A stretch of 64,000 nt of DNA from contig CM048557.1 in the NCBI GenBank assembly GCA_026413225.1, forward strand, positions 43,779,371 to 43,843,370, in the 5' to 3' direction. Of this stretch, positions 40,831-51,400 are shown one piece after another; position 1 is the stretch's first letter; each line of letters starts with the position of its first letter. A model generated the notes under the pieces. The model worked only from the letters and a program-made list of their open reading frames with translations. It made no database searches and was not told the origin of the DNA. This stretch comes from Otis tarda. Lineage: Eukaryota; Chordata; Aves; Otidiformes; Otididae. The position numbers and the translations under genes were made by a program.

Positions 40831-41628
40831 CTAGATCAGGTTGCTCAGAGCCTCATCCAGCCTGGCCTTGAACATTTCCAGGGATGGGGCGTCCACCACC
40901 TCTCTGGGCAACCTGTTCCAGTGCTCTACAACTCTCATTGTAAAAAAATTTTTTCTAATATCTAATCTAAACCTACCTCCTTCTAATTTAAACCCATTAC
41001 CCCTTGTCCTATCACAACAGGCCCTACTGAACAGCTTCTCCCCATCTTTCCTGTAGGCCCCCTTGAGGTATTGGAAGACCGCTATCAGGTCTCCCTGGAG
41101 CCTCCTCTTCTCCAGGCTGAACAGCCCCAACTCTCTCAGCCTGTCCTCATAGGAGAGGTGCTCCAGCCCTCTGATCATCTTCGTGGCCCTTCTCTGGACC
41201 CTTTCCAACTGGTCCATGTCCTTCTTGTGTTGAGGACTCCAGAACTGGACACAGTACTCCAGGTGGGGTCTCACCAGGGCAGAGTAGAGGGGCAGAATCA
41301 CCTCCCTCGACCTGCTGGCCACGCTCCTCTTGATGCAGCCCAGGATGCGGTTGGCCTTCTGGGCCACAAGGGCGCATTGCCCGCTCATGTTGAGCCTCTC
41401 GTCTACCAACACTCCCAAGTCTTTCTCCTCAGGGCTGCTCTCAATCCAATCTCCGCCCAGCCTGTATTTGTGCCTGGGATTGCCAGGACCCAGGTGCAGG
41501 ACCTTGCACTTGGCCTGGTTGAACTTCATGAGGTTGGCACGGGCCCACCTCTCCAGCCTGTCCAGGTCCCTCTGGATGGCATACCCTCCCTTCCAGCGAG
41601 TTGACGGCACCACACAGCTTGGTGTCAT
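40831..41628 (-). pseudogene. CR1 ORF2 remnant: thumb and C-terminal domain
   Basis: A 265-codon frame continuing the reverse transcriptase after the one-base shift. It reads [78 protein letters not shown] and ends with [15 protein letters not shown] at the normal CR1 stop. The first 15 or so residues, up to KGG, belong to the wrong frame. Open throughout, unlike the equivalent part at 12807-13498. Confidence 0.95.
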
Positions 41629-42379
41629 CGGCGAACTTGCTGAGGGTGCACTCTATCCCACTGTCCATGTCGCCGACAAAGATGTTGAACAGGGCCGGGC
41701 CCAACACGGACCCCTGAGGGACGCCACTGGTGACCGGTCTCCACTTGGACATTGAGCCGTTGACCACCACTCTCTGAGTGCTGCCATCCAGCCAACTCCT
41801 TATCCACCGAGTGGTCCATCCATCGAACCCATGCCTCTCTAGTTTAGAGAGAAGGATGTCATGCGGGACAGTGTCAAAAGCTTTGCACAAATCCAGGTAG
41901 ATGATATCCGTTGCCCGTCCCTTGTCCACCGATGCTGTTACCCCGTCATAAAAGGCCACCAAATTGGTCAGGCACGATCTGCCCTTGGTGAAGCCATGTT
42001 GGCTGTCACCAACCACCTCCTTGCTCTCCATGTGCCTTAGCATGGTTTCCAGGAGAATCTGCTCCATGACCTTGCCAGGCATGGAGGTGAGGCTGACCGG
42101 CCTGTAGTTGCCCGGGTCTTCCTTACTCCCCTTTTTAAAAATGGGGGTTATGTTCCCTCTCTTCCAGTCATCGGGGACCTCACCAGACCGCCACGATTTC
42201 TCAAATATGATGGCCAGTGGCTTGGCAACTTCATCCGCCAGTTCCCTCAGGACGCGCGGATGGATCTCATCAGGCCCCATGGACTTGTGCACCTTCAAGT
42301 TCCTTAGATGGTCCTGAACCTGCTCTTCGAGCACCGTGGGCGGTTCTTCATCCTCACAGTCCCTGCCTGTGCCTTCCAC
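41441..42379 (-). pseudogene. CR1 ORF2 remnant: reverse transcriptase domain
   Basis: A 312-codon frame with [20 protein letters not shown] (fingers), [20 protein letters not shown] (motif A), [18 protein letters not shown] (motif B) and [12 protein letters not shown] (motif C, bases 41623-41634). All the catalytic aspartates are present. Near 41582 one extra base shifts the frame: after SLEGR the reading becomes VCHPEG instead of continuing as AIQRD. The downstream residues of this frame are therefore not homologous. The N-terminal endonuclease and ORF1 are lost by truncation. Confidence 0.95.
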
Positions 42380-42408
42380 AGCTTGGGTGGGGAGACAAGA
42401 GCCCTTAG

Positions 42409-45331
42409 CACCTTTACGTTAAAGACGAATCCCTGTAATTCCTAACGACTCAATGCTAGGCAGCCCAAGGACTCCGTGCGTATGCATACAAGGATGTAAT
42501 TCACAGAGGTCTACAGTCTTTGAGTTCCCCGAGGATCTGACTATAAGCAGGAAGAATAGGAGAGTTTCCCTGCTCTCATTTTACTCCAAGGAAGTAAAAA
42601 AACCCAAAGAGCTTCCAGATCTGGAAAGTAAGGTAACAAAGGCTAAATCAAGCCATCCAAAAAGGCCAGTAACAGGGAAATCACCAACTGGTAACTTGGA
42701 TAACTCCACTCAAGGAGCTTGACTCTGAATTATGTTCTGAAGAAGGAACATAATTAATTCTGAGGAATTAACAACTAAACTGAAGTCCTGTAGATTCACA
42801 GAAACTGAGGAACAGAGAAGAATTACTAGGTTACTCTTAAAAAATAAAAAATAATCCTTATAGCATTTCAAGATGAATGGAAATGGTTGGCTATAAAAGG
42901 AAGATAGCAGAATATTCACAGTGGTGAATGGTCACAATCTTCATAAGAAGGACTAAGATTCTTTAAAGCATCAGATCTGAATAAATCTAAATATCATATT
43001 TGATAGAAATCATTTGTGCGTCTTTTCCATGCTTCCCACTTCACCTCTTTGCTCTGGCCTCCATCCTGATTGTTCTTTTTTTTTTAGGCAGTAAAAGCCT
43101 TTACAGTTCATAAAGTTATTATTTCTTTTTAATTGGCTTTCTCTACAAGCATAGCCATCTGTGGCTATCAAACACTGCATTAAACAGAAATTTACATCTT
43201 CCATTCATGCCTCCTTTTAGTCTCTAGCCTCTTACAGCATCAAATTAGACTGAGGGTATTAGTTTACACTAGAAAATAATTTGTTCACCAGCTCTACAGC
43301 CAAGCTATCATTTATACTAGTAGAGTTCTATATTATATTACTCACATGCTGTGCTGGCTTCCAGCATTTCTACAAAAATGGCTGAGAAATTGCATTTAGT
43401 GATTGAAACTCATCACCTTGCATTGAAGGGGTTGGTGTTAATCCAAGGATTCCCTAGTGTGAATGAAATGCCCATACCTTTGTTGGGGATTATGCACAAT
43501 ACAGCAGAAGCAGCATGAATATGAAGGTTTCTGAGACAATGTGTGTGAAAATCCCAGTAAGGCTGGGGAAGAAAGTTGTGAACAGCAATGAACAGGAAAG
43601 TTGAAGAAGGACATAGCCATCAAAACCCAAAAATGTCTGCGGAAACATCCTCCTCCCTGTTCTTCACTAGGGAAGAAGAAATAAGGAGTTCCCAAACCGA
43701 AGATTTTCTAACTCTACAAAAGGTTTTAATTCAAGGGATGAGACTGATTTTAAGTTGTTAAAACTCACTTTATTTTCTTTAATGAAAGCTTTCCACTTCA
43801 GTAGCTGATTCAACCAGTTAACCTTTAAGCCAAATTATTATAATACATGTGATCTATGGGAGCCTGCTTTTGAAAACTACTTGTACGCTGGAGTTTTTGT
43901 AGAATACGGTAACAAAAATACATCACACCTTTGCCGGTGAAACCAATGTTACGTCTAGCATTTGCTATGAGTCGGCTGAAGTCCCAGAAGCCTGGGATTA
44001 CCACTGAAAACAATCACCATCTGCACTGTCAAAGTGAAGTTCTTTGAATTAATCCTTTTGTCTTATGTTTCTATTCTTCTTAGTTATTTCACACTTATGT
44101 CTAATTAGTTGGAACTGTAATAGATTTTGTGCACTTTCACTGTATAAAATACTGATTATCACATATTCTTTATGTCTATGTGCCTTACCAATATTTAATA
44201 GAGTTAATTTGTATCAAGGCAGCTCAAAGCCTTTGAGGCACTGAGAGCAGTATGAGAACTAATGCAAAGTAAGTGTTAATTTACGAGCTGTTCTCTCTGC
44301 TTAATATAAAAGGGGGGAATGCTTTTAAATCGGTGTTCTACAAGCTGAAAATTAATCTCCTTGTATGAGATATCTGAATGAGGTAATATACAGCCAAGAA
44401 CAGCAGCATTTAAAAGCAGAGTCAGTAGTTTGAAAGTCTGATAAAAATCTTCAAGCAGATAGTTCATTGGAAGTAGTTTTCCTAATCAGAAAGGAATGTT
44501 GTATTAAATCATCATATTTTGACACAGTTTCTGGAAGCATATATTTTGCAGATTGTCTTCTAATTTGGAAGGCAGCAAGCCTCCATGGATACGAAAGCAC
44601 ACAAAGCCTATCTGGGAATGCAGAAGCCCCGTGTATGCTTCCACTCATATCTCACAAAGCCAGAATTAGGATGGAGTTTAGGTGTTAGATGTATAAATAA
44701 TTCAGTACACGTGGCCACTACAACCAATTTTCTTTAAAAAGATTACATTTTATCAATTACATACATGGGTGTTGCAAATCTGTAAATCTGGACAGAATTC
44801 TGCTTCTGTTGCCTCCTGAGCATTACAGATGAACACAAAAAGCATGCACAGTTGCTATTTCTGCTCTCATATGATAGCAGGAAAAGAAATAAAGGTCGTA
44901 GCTGAAAAAAAGAGAATGTGTCTCTTAAAATCAATTTAGTATGTGAAATTTTGCAGTAATGACAAGTGGACAGTTATATTATCATGTCATCAGAAAAAGG
45001 AGCATTGTTTGGGCCCTCTAATTGAGCTTTCAATTTCGTAAACTATTTGGATTTCCTTCCAATTTAAGTATCATTTGAACTTCTTGGGTTTCAATGCACA
45101 TTTTAAGGAATGACTGAAAAAACTTCAAACCACTGGTAACACTCTGTTTTTTTAACTTCAGTTATACACAGACTTAGTCTGCAATAGATGAGAATAAAGG
45201 CACTAAACTTGCTGAGGGTCAGTGCACGAAATAAGGCTGAGGACAGTGTTTGTCACTCCTCCTTCTTCATTTGCATAATCTGACCACATTGTGGGCTAAT
45301 TCAGGTTGTTAAACCATATGATCACAAAAAT
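42409..45331. other. Unique intronic sequence
   Basis: No recognisable gene or repeat. The 89-codon frame at 42453-42722 (+) directly beside the CR1 5' end is lysine- and serine-rich and unrecognised. Confidence 0.6.
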
Positions 45332-46520
45332 GGCTAGACTTGGTCAGATCAAAGCTCCATCTATCGAGGTACCCAACAGCAGATGTTTGAGGAGTTTAAG
45401 AGTAGAGTGAGCAGAATGATTCCCTTCCCCCCTGCAATAGACTTCAGTAATTTAAAGCTGAGGGATTCCCCACACCAGAGGTGGTTCCTTCTGTATTTCA
45501 TATTCCTCAGGATTTCTTTACAAACCCAGAGTCCTGACTTGTTTAAATGTTCCCTGTACGAATACTGCCTCACGGTGAGCCTTGCCACCATTCCCAGAAT
45601 CTGGTCAAGCTCTCACATGTCTTTACAGAGACAGAGGGGGACTGTAACTGCATATGGTCTTCAGAACAGGTAACACAACAGCTGTACAAAGAAACATAAA
45701 TTTTGTTCTTTGTCCTGTTCTCTGTTCCCTTACAAATAATTACTAGCATTGGATTTGTTTTCTTTTGACAGATACTAAGCTAATGTTTTTGCAGGACTAT
45801 TATTTCTATTTGTCTTTTTTTTTTTGCTAAAGGAATAATACAAATATTTCTACGTCTGTTTAGAAATATGTCTATTATAAGCACAAGGTCTAGCTACTGA
45901 GTGATAACAGACCTTGCAAGGACTGTCTATTCATATGCAAAGTTAGGATTTCTCCCCCTCTGTCTATTAAATTATACTAACCTACACTGATTTTATCTGA
46001 CATTCTATGACAAAGCCATTCAGCGGACTTCGTAAAGTCCATTTGCAGTTCTCTATAGTTGCCCCCTGTTTTAATTTCCTTCTGTAACAGTATCATTCAC
46101 AAACTGTCACCTCACTAACACTCCCCATTTTTTGAGAAGACTCACTGGTGATCTCCATCTGGTGAAAACTGACCACTTACTCTTATTTTCTGTTCCCTTT
46201 TGTTCAGTTATTTATCCAATACCAATATTTTTTCCTTATTCTCTGTCAGTTTCTTAAACAACCTTCGGTGACGATCCTCATCAAAAGTCTCTTGAAAATC
46301 CAACTAGACTATGATCTTTGTACACATTTCTTTTGACTCCCTGTGAACTCGCATAATTTGACTTCCCTTTGCTATTGCCACTTTGACTCTGCCCTTATGC
46401 TTACTAATTCTAGACTTGATTCCAGTTCTTCCTGATCTGCATAGCATAGATGCCAAATTCTTTCCTTTGTAGTTCCCTGGATATTTCCTGAAATAATTTT
46501 TTAAAAGTATCAGGAAAAAA
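45332..46520 (-). mobile_element. Ancient CR1 (L3-like) LINE fragment
   Basis: An old minus-strand CR1 of a group also found in turtles and crocodilians. The left end TGGTCAGATCAAAGCTCCAT followed by CAACAGCAGATGTTTGAGG resembles that group's 3' UTR. Further right are collinear relics of the reverse transcriptase gene: ACTGTAACTGCATATGGTCT, TCATTCACAAACTGTCACCT, GGTGAAAACTGACCACTTA, CTTGAAAATCCAACTAGACT, ACTTCCCTTTGCTATTGCCA and TTTGTAGTTCCCTGGATATT. The order and spacing fit one insertion of about 1.2 kb. Heavily mutated; the 99-codon minus-strand frame at 46304-46603 is a relic of it, not a gene. The match is from memory of family consensus. Confidence 0.8.
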
Positions 46521-46775
46521 ATCATCTTACAAACCAACAGAATAGCATTGTTCTGATGTTGCTCCCTGAACTGGCTCCCATGGAACCTTGCAGGTCCCCT
46601 CACTGTCAGTCAGGTGAGCTCCACAGCTAAAGAACAAATGGTATCTCTAAGGAAGGAAAAGGAACAAGACCATCCTTTCCCACGATAGCTAGCTGTTGTT
46701 CAGCTGAGGCACAATATATATACATTGGCCGCTGTTCAGCAAAGAGCACTCAGGGGTGTTCAGGTGAGCTCCCAC

Positions 46776-46937
46776 GTACCTTAATTAGGGTCATCAAGTA
46801 GTTTGGCTCATAAGATGTATTTTCTTAGCTGATCTCATGTACATTTTTGCTACACTTTCACATATTTTTTAAAAGTGTTTATCTTGCTAAAGAACATTGT
46901 TATTAAAAAGCAAGGAATTCACCCTACCCTAACTTAA
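46776..46937 (+). repeat. 162-bp direct duplication, copy 1
   Basis: Begins GTACCTTAATTAGGGTCATC and ends ...CACCCTACCCTAACTTAA. Matches 48324-48485 at a constant offset of 1548 bp with three mismatches and no net indel. No CR1, LTR or SINE hallmarks; the flanks differ on both sides. Confidence 0.97.
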
Positions 46938-47702
46938 TTCTCTGTGCAACAGAGAACCTCAAGCAAAGAGCAAAAATACCTCAAAGTGGCATAACTGACA
47001 GCAAAATACATTTTAGTCTAAATCTCAGTTCTACTTGCAAAATTACTTTTACAGGTTGGGATAGACGCTACTGAGGTGGATTTTTGTAACAGTCACCATA
47101 AACGTAAAGGCAGTCTTTAAGTTCTTCTAAGTAACTAGAGAGGTGAAATGAAAGCAGTTTTCACCCCAGATACAAGCACATACAGAAAAAGGTGGGTTCA
47201 TTTGCCCACTAATAAAAGAAACAGCAAAAAAACCGCAGAAAAACTCATGAAGAAAGCAACAAAGTAGAGCTGAACACAAAAGGGTGTTTTGTCATCCTGG
47301 GGTTTAATATTTAGCAGTTTCTGCTCTCACTGGTGCAGCTGTACAAAGAGCTGTACTAACACAACTGAGGAGGAAAAGAGGATACAAAAGCACTTTCTCT
47401 TCTTGCCAATTATGTATCCAAAAAATGCATAGAGAAGTTGAAGGAATGATACTGAGAAGCATCAAATAAGATATATGTGGACTGTTGGGAGGATATGTAG
47501 AACTGGGGAAAGGAAAAAAAAGTCTAATTTCTGTGCCAAGCATAACCCTAGAAATGAGCAGTAAATATCATGTTTGCCCATGTGCTACTAATTCCATAAA
47601 AGGAGGAGTCAATGTGGCTTTCATAGAGGGAAGTTCTATCTCACAAGGCTACATCAAATAATGCCTGTTGTCAGTCAGCAAGTAAATGAGATTAAATTCA
47701 TT

Positions 47703-47739
47703 GATAGCCCATAATGTGATAGCCCATAATGTGATAGCC
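47703..47739 (+). repeat. 15-bp tandem repeat, 2.5 copies
   Basis: The unit GATAGCCCATAATGT occurs twice and is followed by GATAGCC. The copies are perfect, so it is recent. It lies in the spacer between the two 162-bp duplicates. Confidence 0.95.
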
Positions 47740-48323
47740 AGAAGCTGGGAAAATATACTGGAAGAAATATTAGTCCTTACTTGCTCTGTTCTGGTATGAT
47801 TTTCCTAACTATTTACTCATGGATGTTGTCAGAGGGAGCTCACTGGATGTTTGCTCTGAGCCAGTGCAGGCATTCCTATCTCATCCTGTTCTCACAGAAT
47901 TTATTGAAGCTGAACAGTTCTTAGGCTTCCACTGCTCTGCTAGATCTGGTTAAGAATGGCAAAAGAGTGTAAAAGTTATGAAGGGGAGGGAGGGAAAGGC
48001 AGCAAGAGAGACACACACAGCAGGATTACATGAGCTTCCTTTCTTCACATTCCTAAACAATTCCAGCAAAAGCTTCTGCTGAAGACTTGGCCATGGTTTT
48101 TCTCTTGAAATATTTAGAATTTAAAAGGGCATTTTTCATTGTCTTCAAATATATTTGGATTTAATGAAAAAAAACCCATGGAAAACATTTTTCTCTTTTA
48201 GTAATATGTTCTGTTTCCTGTGATATATACAAAATTAAAGATCTCAAACCCACACAATTACAAAGTCTTCACTGATACATCAATATTTACATTTTCCTAT
48301 TTTAAGTATGGAAGAGAAGATAA

Positions 48324-48485
48324 GTACCTTAATTAGGGTCATCAAGTAGTTTGGCTCATAAGATGTATTATCTTAGCTGATCTCATGTACATTTTTGCTA
48401 CACTTTCACATATTTTTGAAAAGTGTTTATCTTGCTAAAGAACATTGTTATTAAAAAGCAAGGAATTCACCCTACCCTAAATTAA
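48324..48485 (+). repeat. 162-bp direct duplication, copy 2
   Basis: Same orientation as copy 1. Differences from copy 1: ATTATC for ATTTTC near the start, TTTTTGAAAA for TTTTTTAAAA in the middle, and AAATTAA for AACTTAA at the end. A 1386-bp unique spacer separates the two copies. Confidence 0.97.
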
Positions 48486-51400
48486 GTGTACTTTGATTTA
48501 ATAGGTTAAATTTTTTTAATAGGTTAAAATTAGATATTAGTACATATGAACAGACTTTCACATATGAATCCTATGAAAATTAGAACTATTCTAAGTTCTG
48601 CTGTTGACAAATGTTACAGTAAGAAGTTAAGTTTCAAAATCTAAGCACATCAAAATTCTGGAAAAATGAATTTCCAATTCTGAGCTCTGCAGCTTGAACC
48701 TATTTCTAGTAAGAATTTATTGCTGCTTTGAATTGTAAATGGAGATTTAGAACGTAAATAGGACCATCTGTAAATAATGGTATTTAGCACCTATCATAGA
48801 TGAAAATAAATTCCTTTTAGCATCATCTGTGGCAAACACTTTTACAGAGATCCATAACAGCATTTAGACAGAAGTGTAGTCAGTGTGTTGAAAGCAACTG
48901 GGTCTGGGTAAGAAGTCACGGGGAAAACCTCTGTGGCACAGGAAGTCCTTTCACTTTTCAGAACGTCATCCATCATGCTGGGGAAACGGCAGGAAAGTAA
49001 CCTACTACTTCTTAATAGGCTTCTGCATAGCGAGTTGCTTTGAAGCAGCAGCTGCCCACAGTAAATTTCACTGACCCTTAGAGCCTTTCTCCAAGTTTTC
49101 CAACTGTTTTGTCTCCTGAGTTACAACTCAGTGTTAGGTCCAAGTCACCAGCACCTGACAAAACTTAGAAGCTCCAACAATGTGAGAACGTAAAGCTTTC
49201 AGGGATGTTGTCTTTTCCATACAGCACCAGCAGAGAGACCTGATGCCGTTGCATTTACCAATAGAGAAACTTTTCTCCCTTTGAGACAGGGACTATTTTA
49301 GAGGACGGCATTACACTATGCACGTGTGCATTATTACAGAATGTAAGATAAACAAAATGTTAGATTTCTGGCACAGGAATTAGCACTCTATCATGATATC
49401 AAGTGCTATATCTTATTCATTAAACCTTAAATATGTATTAGTTTAAATCTCCTGTTTGCACTGAAGTGGCAAAATTAAATACTAAAATACAATTATGGAG
49501 AATGGCAGAATAGAACACTCTAACAGTATCCTATAGACATCAATTAATTGAGCCTTACAATACTTCGTTATTCATACCCTGCTAATCAAACGCACTCCTG
49601 CATTTTTTGTTCCAACATCTGTGGACTCACTGCCGGCAAATTACTTGTTCTGCTAAACTTCCTCCTTAAACCATTCCTTCTCACCAGAGTTTGTGAAACA
49701 GAAAACATAATATCACTCTACTTCAAACAAATCCTATTATTGTCTCCTCCTGTCCTCGCTGACACCAGGTGTCACCTTTCTTCTTCGCACTCCTTATCTG
49801 TTTCCTCTGGATTGCCCTCCTCGGCTTTCTTTTCCCAACGCTGCTCATATGTACCCTTCCTCTTTTGTCTTCCCCTCCCAAGAGCAGTCTGCTACAGGTT
49901 CCACGCATGCCATAGTACTCCTATATAATCATATACCTTTCACAGTGCCACAGTCCTTCCTGCTAGACTGAATAAATCGCAACAAAATGTAAAGATTGAG
50001 GATTTTTAAGCAGGTTCACTTCTTTTCTGTAAATTTTGCAAATCAGGATGTTAGTAACTTCTCCCATTTTCCTGTACCTCTGATTTCTTATTCATTTTTC
50101 AAATAGACTATATAAGAGAATAAAAGTTTCATTTAGCTTCAACAGCACTGAGTAATCTAGCCTGATATAAATGCTTGGCATGCTAATGTTAGTGTTGGAG
50201 CTCCAGCTCCTCTGTTAATGTTCAAGGTTAGGTCTTCTGTACTGAACACTGCTATATTTAATTGTTAAACATCAAAAATAGAACATTACCACACTAAAAT
50301 ACTATGGCAAGATCACCACTTGTCCTTCACACTTGCACATAATAAACAGATTGTAAATGTCCTTTTAGTTCCTTATATGAAAAAAAACATGGCAGGGGGT
50401 CACATAATAGCAGAAAGAATATTAATTCCAAGATCATCTGTCTCCAAATAACAGGTGGGTGGGATAGCAGAAGAATATTTGCCTTTCTTGGAAATTTGCC
50501 TAGGTGCTTAGAAAACTAATGTAAGGTGAGATTAAATTGCCACCAGTATAGAGCAGAAACAAACCTGACCAAAAAAGAAAAAAATTACGACGTGGAATCA
50601 AAATCCTTTACTTCATCTATCTGTGAGACCATGGAAGTCAATGTTGTCCCTTATGCACTACTCTATGTAAAGGTTTCTGAATAAACAAATAAAGAATTGC
50701 TTCATGAGAAAATGTCATCATGTTTTCTCTTTTAGAAGAATTATGAATGAGTAGGAGACAATGATTGAACAAGGAGAAACCTGGTAGAATGATTTTTAAG
50801 GACAGACTTATGCTTCATGAAATTCCAGCAAGTGAATACTACACACGTTGTCAAGTAGCCTGAAAGTCAGACAACACTAGCCCAAGAGTTATGCTTTGAA
50901 AATAAGATTTCACAAGGTTTCCAAAATGGAAAAAAATCCCCACACTAATTTTGTTGGTTTTTAAGATTCTGTGTAAATCACAATTGGAAAAACCTATAAA
51001 TACACAAGGTCTTGGGATTGCATTGGGTTGCCCAAAGAAACAGCAATAATACCTTCAGTAAGTACTAAGATTGAGAAAAATGGTGCAAAAAATACATGTG
51101 TCTGGAAAAAAAAAATGAAAGACATGCCAAAAATAGCTACCCTTGTTATTGGCTGTGGTTTAGTACTTTTTGTTATTTTTTAACTGTGGCAGTATAGAAT
51201 TCAGGGCAAATTATAAAAGTTCATCTAAGAAATTAGATATAAACTTGGGTGATGAACTCATGGTAGGACTTACCCTACTGCAGCTAGTATGGTAAAGTGT
51301 TTAATAAATTTTTATTATGACTAGCTTAAGAAAATTTGTATTTCAGTGCAATCAGCTATGCGTCCAGACTTATTGTTCTCTATCACCAAACTATACAACA

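Larger units (their letters stand above)
40733..42408 (-). mobile_element. CR1 LINE, young 5'-truncated copy
   Basis: A 1.68-kb minus-strand CR1. The 3' tail lies on the left as repeated GAATCATA units (40733-40759). Then come the 3' UTR box, the C-terminal domain, the whole reverse transcriptase core and a 5' truncation near 42408, corresponding to about 11926 in the copy at 11262-13593. The coding part needs only one frameshift to be explained, so this is the least decayed CR1 in the window. Confidence 0.97.

Noticed and set aside
41071..41755. Plus-strand open frames of 177 and 141 codons
   Set aside because: They lie antisense to the CR1 reverse transcriptase coding region at 40733-42408; the low stop density is a shadow of the real frame.
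46304..46603. 99-codon minus-strand frame
   Set aside because: Mostly within the ancient CR1 fragment; not an independent gene.
49548..49928. 126-codon frame rich in Leu, Ser and Phe
   Set aside because: Explained by a pyrimidine-rich tract; no domain, no splice context.
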